From assembly GCA_030690175.1 (NCBI GenBank), contig JAUYHE010000052.1, positions 1-24,339 of the forward strand: 24,339 nucleotides of DNA, in the 5' to 3' direction. Shown one piece after another: positions 20,343-24,339 of this stretch. Position 1 is the first letter of the stretch; every line of letters starts with the position of its first letter. Made by a program: the position numbers and the translations under genes. Below the pieces are notes generated by a model. The model ran no database searches. It was not told where the DNA came from and was given only the letters and a program-made list of their open reading frames with translations. The DNA is from a bacterium (GTDB lineage Bacteria; Patescibacteriota; Microgenomatia; Woykebacterales; RBG-16-39-9b).

Positions 20343-20351
20343 TATTATATT

Positions 20352-20375
20352 TCCGCCAGAGGCGGATAAAGGAGG
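20352..20375 (+). promoter_or_regulatory. rpoA ribosome-binding site behind a hairpin
   Basis: TCCGCC-aga-GGCGGA (20352-20366) is followed by AAAGGAGG (20368-20375), only 3 bases from the rpoA ATG. It is the strongest Shine-Dalgarno in the alpha block, and the spacing is tight. Confidence 0.5.
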
Positions 20376-20378
20376 TTT

Positions 20379-21278
20379 ATGCTTGATTTAGTAAAAGTGA
20401 GTCCGACTGGAAACGCCCATGAGGGTAGTATAGTTGTGGAGCCCCTTCCCCAAGGTTACGGTTTGACCTTGGGCAATTCACTGCGCCGAGTTTTGTTGGC
20501 GTCACTTCCTGGAGCGGCAATAACTCAGGTAAAAATAAACGGAGTCCAACACGAATACAGCACTATAAAGGGCGTGAAGGAAGATGCTGTTGAACTACTT
20601 TTAAATCTCAAACGTGTCCGGTTAAAGATAGAGGGAGATAAACCAGTGAAATTAGAAATCGACGCCAAAGGGCCTGGTGAGGTAAAGGCCAAGGATATAC
20701 AGATTGCTGGCGAGGCAGAAATAGTTAATCCAGAGCTGCACCTAGCTTCTTTAAGTGATGCCAAAACTAAACTAAATATTGAGGCAACTGCCGAGCAGGG
20801 TGTGGGCTTTTTGCCAGTGGAAAGTAGACGGTCTCTTGGTATCGGCACGATTCCACTAGATGCAAATTTTTCGCCAGTATTAAAAGTAAATTACAAAGTA
20901 GAATCTACCCGGGTTGGTCAGATGACCAATTTTGACAAATTGACTCTTCTTATCACGACCGATGGTAGCATTACTCCTGCCGAGGCGGTAAAACAAGCGG
21001 CGAAAATACTGGAGGATTATTTTCAACTTCTGGTTGAGCAAAGGAAACAACCAATTAAAGATGAGAAAAGTAAAAAACCGCCCAAAATAGATAAGAATGC
21101 ATTAGTAGAAGAGCTAGAACTTTCGACTAGAATTACAAACGCGCTTCGTGGCGCAGGAGTCGATACTGTGGCTAAACTATTAGAAACACCAAAAGAAGAT
21201 TTAGTGAAGCTAAAAAACATGGGCGCGAAATCTATAAGTGATATAGAGGAAAAGCTAAAGGATAAAGACCTTATCTAA
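20379..21278 (+). CDS. rpoA: DNA-directed RNA polymerase subunit alpha
   Basis: Alpha dimerises to start polymerase assembly and contacts promoters and activators through its C-terminal domain. The 299 residues hold the NTD (EPLPQGYGLTLGNSLRRVLL, then SLPGAAITQVKINGVQHEYS and EDAVELLLNLKRVRLK), the second NTD part (FSPVLKVNYKVESTRVGQMT, NFDKLTLLITTDGSITPAEA), a linker rich in Lys/Pro (residues ~225-240), and a CTD with LELSTRITNALRGAGVDTVA and LKNMGAKSISDIEEKL. It is somewhat shorter than the E. coli protein. 102-base repeat-filled gap upstream; 3 bases to rplQ. Confidence 0.97.
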   Translation: MLDLVKVSPTGNAHEGSIVVEPLPQGYGLTLGNSLRRVLLASLPGAAITQVKINGVQHEYSTIKGVKEDAVELLLNLKRVRLKIEGDKPVKLEIDAKGPGEVKAKDIQIAGEAEIVNPELHLASLSDAKTKLNIEATAEQGVGFLPVESRRSLGIGTIPLDANFSPVLKVNYKVESTRVGQMTNFDKLTLLITTDGSITPAEAVKQAAKILEDYFQLLVEQRKQPIKDEKSKKPPKIDKNALVEELELSTRITNALRGAGVDTVAKLLETPKEDLVKLKNMGAKSISDIEEKLKDKDLI

Positions 21279-21281
21279 ATT

Positions 21282-21800
21282 ATGATACATCGAGTTTCTC
21301 ACAAAAAACTTTCCCGTGACACAAACGCGCGGCGGTCCCTTCTAAAAAATTTAGCTAGTTCCTTGGTTCTGCACGAAAAAATTGTGACTACAGAAACCAA
21401 GGCCAAGGCCACCAGACCCTACGTAGAAAAACTGATAACGAAAGCAAAAGAGGAATCGTTAAATTCGCAGCGTTATCTTTCGGCGCGTCTCAACCGGGAA
21501 AACGTTGTGCGAAAATTGATTGAGATCGTTGGCCCGACTTTTAAGGAAAGAAGGGGCGGTTACACCAGAGTAATCAAATTACCCCCGAGAGTCGGCGACC
21601 GAGCGCCAATGGCTGTTTTGGAATTTGTCGAAGACATCTCACAAGTAGCAGCTAAGAAAAAATTAGCCCAAAAACCAACAAAATCTTCAAAAAGAGACGC
21701 GAAAACAAAAGCGCCAAAGAAAACCAAAAAGGCTGTTGCGATAAAACAGGGTAGGAGTAAAAAGGCAGCCGTCAAAAAAGACACAACCAAGAAAAAATAG
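21282..21800 (+). CDS. rplQ: 50S ribosomal protein L17 with Lys-rich tail
   Basis: L17 lies near the tunnel exit and supports 50S assembly. The core (about 120 residues) is standard: MIHRVSHKKLSRDTNARRSL, LKNLASSLVLHEKIVTTETK, AKATRPYVEKLITKAKE, FKERRGGYTRVIKLPPRVGD and MAVLEFVE. After residue ~120 a tail of about 50 residues is mostly Lys, Ala and Thr (KKTKKAVAIKQGRSKKAAVK), probably disordered and rRNA- or nucleic-acid-binding. It closes the classical alpha block. Confidence 0.96.
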   Translation: MIHRVSHKKLSRDTNARRSLLKNLASSLVLHEKIVTTETKAKATRPYVEKLITKAKEESLNSQRYLSARLNRENVVRKLIEIVGPTFKERRGGYTRVIKLPPRVGDRAPMAVLEFVEDISQVAAKKKLAQKPTKSSKRDAKTKAPKKTKKAVAIKQGRSKKAAVKKDTTKKK

Positions 21801-21819
21801 TTTGAAGCCAAGATGAAAT

Positions 21820-22272
21820 ATGGAAACTAAGAAACTCAAAGTTCAGACAAAGCAAAAACAACCGAAGTACTTACCCAGTAAAACTTGGTATTTGGTTGAT
21901 GCAAAGAACAAAATATTGGGAAGACTTTCTAGCCAAGTCGCGAAAATATTGATGGGTAAACACAAAACCACTTGGCAACCCCATATTGATACTGGGGATA
22001 ACGTGATCATAATAAACGCGGCCAAAGTAGCGGTGACCGGACGAAAAGAGGAACAAAAACTTTATTACCGTTACTCTGGTTATCCTGGTGGTTTGAAGAC
22101 AGAAAATCTGGCCACCTTGCGCCAACGAAAGCCAGAGGCGATTATCTATCACGCTATCAAAGGTATGCTGCCCAAGAACCGACTCGGAGCAGCGATGATA
22201 AAAAAATTATATGTTTATCCAGGCGAGGATCATCCGCACGATGCCCAAAAACCACAAGGGTTGGAGGTATAG
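21820..22272 (+). CDS. rplM: 50S ribosomal protein L13
   Basis: L13 is an early 50S assembly protein. The 150 residues include TWYLVDAKNKILGRLSSQVA, KILMGKHKTTWQPHIDTGDN, VIIINAAKVAVTGRKEEQKL, YRYSGYPGGLKTENLATLRQ and HAIKGMLPKNRLGAAMIKKL, then YVYPGEDHPHDAQKP. A short basic N-terminal extension (METKKLKVQTKQKQPKYLPS) precedes the fold. 19 bases after rplQ, 3 bases before rpsI, the usual L13-S9 pair. Confidence 0.97.
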   Translation: METKKLKVQTKQKQPKYLPSKTWYLVDAKNKILGRLSSQVAKILMGKHKTTWQPHIDTGDNVIIINAAKVAVTGRKEEQKLYYRYSGYPGGLKTENLATLRQRKPEAIIYHAIKGMLPKNRLGAAMIKKLYVYPGEDHPHDAQKPQGLEV

Positions 22273-22275
22273 CAT

Positions 22276-22752
22276 ATGCCTAGAAAAAAGAAAATAGAAC
22301 CGGAAACTTCAGAAGAAAAAACAAAAGAACCCGCAAAAAAACTGGAGAAAAAAAGTCCGGCGGCAGAAATATTAAGAGGTACTGGTCGAAGGAAAACCGC
22401 CATCGCCAGTGTTTGGTTAAAAAAAACCAAAGGTGCTATTTTAGTAAATGATCAGCCAATCGAAAAGTATTTTCTTGGAGATTCCGCCAAAAAAATTTAC
22501 GAAGATCCCCTACGTATCGTCAACCGGATTGGTCAATTCTCGGGAACGATTAAAGTGCGTGGTGGGGGCGCCTCGGCGCAACTAGGAGCTGTATCTCACG
22601 GTATTTCCCGAGCTTTAGCAGATTTTGACCCAGATTTTAGGAAAATTTTAGCCAACAAAAAATTTCTCACCCGTGATTCCCGTATGAAAGAAAGACGAAA
22701 ATACGGCCACGCTGGCAAAGCCCGCAAGATGAAACAGTCTCCAAAACGATAA
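22276..22752 (+). CDS. rpsI: 30S ribosomal protein S9
   Basis: S9 reaches the P-site tRNA anticodon with its C-terminal Lys-Arg tail. The 158 residues start with about 28 charged extra residues (PRKKKIEPETSEEKTKEPAK), then the core ILRGTGRRKTAIASVWLKKT, IVNRIGQFSGTIKVRGGGAS, AQLGAVSHGISRALADFDPD and FLTRDSRMKERRKYGHAGKA. It ends RKMKQSPKR, keeping the required terminal Lys-Arg. It is the last gene of the supercluster; the opposite-strand ORF begins at the very next base, and no clear terminator is seen. Confidence 0.97.
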   Translation: MPRKKKIEPETSEEKTKEPAKKLEKKSPAAEILRGTGRRKTAIASVWLKKTKGAILVNDQPIEKYFLGDSAKKIYEDPLRIVNRIGQFSGTIKVRGGGASAQLGAVSHGISRALADFDPDFRKILANKKFLTRDSRMKERRKYGHAGKARKMKQSPKR

Positions 22753-22941
22753 TTAATACATTTTTCCGCGGAAAATGGCTTGGTAAAGCAGAAATATAGC
22801 GATTACTGTCGGTAAAATTGCCAATTTTTTCGCAAAGTCACCGTCTACTTTTACTAAGAGTAAAGCTAGCAGGATTAAGATAATACCCCAAGCCAAAGGA
22901 CTAATGCGTTGCAATTTCCAAAAAAATTCACGAAGGTTCAT
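22753..22941 (-). CDS. Small two-span membrane protein, function unknown
   Basis: A 62-residue ORF beginning MNLREFFWKLQRISP with a basic-aromatic start, a first hydrophobic span (LAWGIILILLALLLVKV, ~16-32), a short polar turn (DGDFAKK) and a second span (LAILPTVIAIFLLYQAIF, ~40-57). The layout is that of a small helical-hairpin membrane protein. No Shine-Dalgarno is seen. It converges directly on rpsI and diverges from tRNA-Pro. Hydrophobic periodicity favours a real gene over chance, but no family is recognised. Confidence 0.5.
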   Translation of the reverse strand: MNLREFFWKLQRISPLAWGIILILLALLLVKVDGDFAKKLAILPTVIAIFLLYQAIFRGKMY

Positions 22942-22952
22942 AATGTTTGTAA

Positions 22953-22981
22953 TTGAAGCTTAGCACTGGAATTGATAAAAT
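22953..22981 (+). promoter_or_regulatory. tRNA-Pro promoter
   Basis: TTGAAG (22953-22958), 17 bases, TAAAAT (22976-22981). The predicted start is near 22988, about 5 bases before the mature tRNA 5' end. Confidence 0.6.
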
Positions 22982-22992
22982 ATCAAGGCTTA

Positions 22993-23067
22993 CGGGGTGT
23001 AGTTCAGTGGCAGAACGCAGGGCTGGGGGTCCTGATGTCGCAGGTTCGATTCCTGTCACCCCGACCA
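22993..23067 (+). tRNA. tRNA-Pro (GGG anticodon), CCA encoded
   Basis: Acceptor stem CGGGGTG/CACCCCG, D arm GTTC-agtggca-GAAC, anticodon stem CAGGG/TCCTG with loop CTGGGGG (anticodon GGG, reads CCC and CCT proline codons), T arm GCAGG-TTCGATT-CCTGT, discriminator A and encoded CCA. The C1-G72 pair and A73 are the bacterial proline identity elements. All stems pair, with G-U allowed in the anticodon and T stems. The D loop is short. It has its own promoter. It marks the border between the ribosomal cluster and restriction genes. Confidence 0.95.
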
Positions 23068-23157
23068 ACGTAGACATTTTGAAAATTAGGAAGGGTTGGA
23101 TTGCTCGTTCGCCCCGCCCACCCTGCGCGCACAACAAATCATTGCTCCTGATTTTGT

Positions 23158-23186
23158 TTGACTAAACGGCAGATATTTCATATATT
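23158..23186 (+). promoter_or_regulatory. Likely promoter of the XRE regulator
   Basis: TTGACT (23158-23163), 17 bases, TATATT (23181-23186). The leader would be about 50 bases and would contain the palindrome at 23225-23240. A second -10-like TATAGT (23223-23228) has no matching -35. Confidence 0.45.
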
Positions 23187-23224
23187 AATATTAACAGGTG
23201 GGAAAAAGTAATGCAATTAAAGTA

Positions 23225-23240
23225 TAGTAAAGGTTTACTA
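23225..23240 (+). promoter_or_regulatory. Perfect palindrome, likely operator of the XRE regulator
   Basis: TAGTAAA-gg-TTTACTA is a perfect 7-bp inverted repeat ending two bases before the regulator's ATG and overlapping both a TATAGT and the AAAGG ribosome site. Its position suits autoregulation by the helix-turn-helix protein encoded next, like the C-boxes of restriction-modification controllers. It could also fold as an RNA hairpin hiding the ribosome site. Confidence 0.5.
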
Positions 23241-23242
23241 CA

Positions 23243-23452
23243 ATGTCAAAAGATTTATCAACCATAGCCAAGAATATAAAAAAATACCGAGATAAGCTCG
23301 GCGTGTCGCAAGATAAGTTGTCCAAGCTTGCCGGTGTTACTTTGCATACTTTGACTAAAATTGAAACCGGCGCAACGCCCGATCCTCGCATTGAAACCTT
23401 AAAGAAAATCGCCCAAGGATTAAATGTGAGCGTTAATGATTTAATAAAGTAG
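23243..23452 (+). CDS. XRE-family helix-turn-helix regulator
   Basis: A 69-residue single-domain DNA-binding protein of the Cro/C1 (XRE) type. Residues 5-20 form the first helix (LSTIAKNIKKYRDKLG). SQDKLSKLAGVTLHTLTKIE (22-41) is the helix-turn-helix with the conserved Q-xx-L-A-xx-G-V pattern, and DPRIETLKKIAQGLNVSVND is the closing helix pair. It is similar in size to restriction-modification controller (C) proteins. The next gene starts 4 bases after its stop, so the two are an operon; the likely role is timing restriction expression and binding its own palindrome at 23225-23240. Confidence 0.88.
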   Translation: MSKDLSTIAKNIKKYRDKLGVSQDKLSKLAGVTLHTLTKIETGATPDPRIETLKKIAQGLNVSVNDLIK

Positions 23453-23456
23453 TTTT

Positions 23457-24339
23457 ATGACCAAAGAAGAAGCTAAACAACAAATTCAAAAGCTCGTTGA
23501 AAAATATCAGCGAGTAGCGGAAACGGGAAAGATAAAATCCTACAACGAGGCGCAAACTCGCAACGAGTTTATCGAGCCGCTTTTTGAATTTCTTGGCTGG
23601 GACATGAGAAATCTCACGACTGACAACGAAGTTACTACCGAAGAAAATGTTTCGGGCGGCAGGGTTGACTTGGCTTTCCGTTTCAATGGCATTCCTGCGT
23701 TATTTTTGGAAGCCAAAGCGATGAAGATTAATTTGGACGAATGGAAATGGGCGGAACAAGCGATAAATTACAGTTGGAACAAAAGCGTTACTTGGGCGAT
23801 TTTAACGGACTTTGAAAGCATTAAAGTTTTCAATGCCGAAATTCCGCCAAAAAGTATTTCACAAAATCTCTTTATTGAGCTTAATTGCCGAGATTTTATA
23901 AACCGCTTTGACCAACTCTGGCTTTTATCAAAAGAAAGTTTTGAGCAGAAACTATTGGACAAGGAAGCCCAAAAATGGGGCAAGCTCACTTTAAGAAAAC
24001 AAGTCGGCGAAAAACTTTTTGAAGATTTGATGTCTTGGCGCATTTTGCTTACCAAAGATTTCAGAAAGCAAAATAATTTAACCGATGAAGAATTAGACGA
24101 GGGCGTGCAAAGGATTCTTGATCGTCTTATTTTTATCCGCACCGCCGAAGATAGAAAAATTGAGCCGAATGTTTTGCTTGGAATTTCAAGAGGCGGAAAA
24201 GCTAACGCATACAAACAGTTGGCAAAAGTTTTTCGCGACTTTGATGACGGCTTCAATTCAAAACTTTTTGCTCCGCATTACTGCGAGGAATGGAAAGCAA
24301 GCGACAAAACAATAGCCGAAGTTATAAAAGGTCTATACG
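23457..24339 (+). CDS. Restriction-modification protein of the Eco57I/type IIG kind (N-terminal part, 3' partial)
   Basis: ATG 23457 opens a frame of 294 codons with no stop before the window ends. Residues 29-48 (YNEAQTRNEFIEPLFEFLGW) and 58-88 are typical of the N-terminal nuclease region of Eco57I-like type IIG enzymes and related type I R subunits. The PD-(D/E)xK core is visible as GGRVDLAF (D71) and FLEAK (E85, K87). Residues 105-125 (NYSWNKSVTWAILTDFESIK) continue the nuclease fold. A helical segment (about 170-245) follows, probably leading to a methyltransferase domain beyond the window. The methyltransferase NPPY motif is not yet reached, so type IIG is inferred, not shown. Codon choice (many GCG, CGC, CTT) looks different from the ribosomal genes, consistent with transfer. 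Confidence 0.8.
   Translation, partial: MTKEEAKQQIQKLVEKYQRVAETGKIKSYNEAQTRNEFIEPLFEFLGWDMRNLTTDNEVTTEENVSGGRVDLAFRFNGIPALFLEAKAMKINLDEWKWAEQAINYSWNKSVTWAILTDFESIKVFNAEIPPKSISQNLFIELNCRDFINRFDQLWLLSKESFEQKLLDKEAQKWGKLTLRKQVGEKLFEDLMSWRILLTKDFRKQNNLTDEELDEGVQRILDRLIFIRTAEDRKIEPNVLLGISRGGKANAYKQLAKVFRDFDDGFNSKLFAPHYCEEWKASDKTIAEVIKGLY

Noticed and set aside
22762..22775. Perfect 14-base palindrome TTTTCCGCGGAAAA after rpsI, as a terminator
   Set aside because: It has no loop and no T tract of the right kind, and it is coding in the small minus-strand ORF.
22928..23137. 69-residue minus-strand ORF containing VGVTGIEPATSGPPALRSAT
   Set aside because: It is the antisense of tRNA-Pro; this VTGIEPATS-type peptide is a well-known false ORF over tRNA genes.
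22953..23165. 70-residue plus-strand ORF over the tRNA
   Set aside because: It is the tRNA read as protein; the tRNA fold is unambiguous.
23768..24256. 162-residue minus-strand ORF
   Set aside because: It lies opposite the open, motif-bearing restriction gene; its Ser/Lys-rich composition is typical of an antisense reading.
1..24339. Alternative genetic code (TGA as Gly, as in Gracilibacteria and SR1)
   Set aside because: rplE and rpmJ end in TGA at the conserved ends of their families, and no ribosomal gene has an in-frame TGA.

Overview
The window is almost entirely one ribosomal-protein supercluster from a Candidate Phyla Radiation (Patescibacteria) bacterium, most likely a Microgenomates-type (OP11) lineage. 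The reasons: rpmD (L30) is missing from between rpsE and rplO, S14 is the zinc type, S12 carries an extra internal segment, many ribosomal proteins have lysine-rich or acidic tails, and the genes are tightly packed and overlap often. TGA is used as a stop (rpmJ, rplE), which argues against the code-25 lineages. Placement to phylum level is inference; a concatenated ribosomal-protein tree would settle it.

Layout. 1-1660 is a poorly conserved edge: the 3' end of an unrecognised gene (2-265), a 25-codon gene stub (299-376), a small membrane protein on the minus strand (390-908), a chimeric pseudogene joining the start of a 6-phosphogluconate dehydrogenase to the end of a cyclase/arylformamidase (981-1204, minus), and an unrecognised helical protein (1288-1641, minus) with its own terminator. 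From 1718 a consensus sigma-70-like promoter drives the plus-strand supercluster: rpsL, rpsG, fusA, tuf, rpsJ (str block); rplC, rplD, rplW, rplB, rpsS, rplV, rpsC, rplP, rpmC, rpsQ (S10 block); rplN, rplX, rplE, rpsN(Z), rpsH, rplF, rplR, rpsE, rplO, secY, adk, map, infA, rpmJ (spc block); rpsM, rpsK, rpsD, rpoA, rplQ (alpha block); and rplM-rpsI. 22753-22941 is a small two-span membrane ORF on the minus strand. tRNA-Pro(GGG) at 22993-23067 with its own promoter is followed by an XRE regulator and the first 294 codons of a restriction-modification protein running off the window.

The genes supply ribosome assembly, elongation factors, the Sec channel, N-terminal Met removal, adenylate balance and the RNA polymerase alpha subunit. 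What stands out is not the genes but the joints between them. Several spacers are built from sequence matching an adjacent gene end: a 21-bp hairpin folding the rpsG stop region back on itself, a spacer ORF whose first ten codons mimic L3 just upstream of rplC, a rpmJ 3'-end copy plus its complement forming two mutually exclusive hairpins over the rpsM ribosome-binding site, and three in-frame 33-bp units repeating the last codons and stop of rpsD before rpoA. Further 5' leaders share a motif (rpsL, tuf, rpsC). Together these suggest a set of RNA-level controls, or a spacer-expansion process, in a compact genome. All regulatory readings are inference from sequence.
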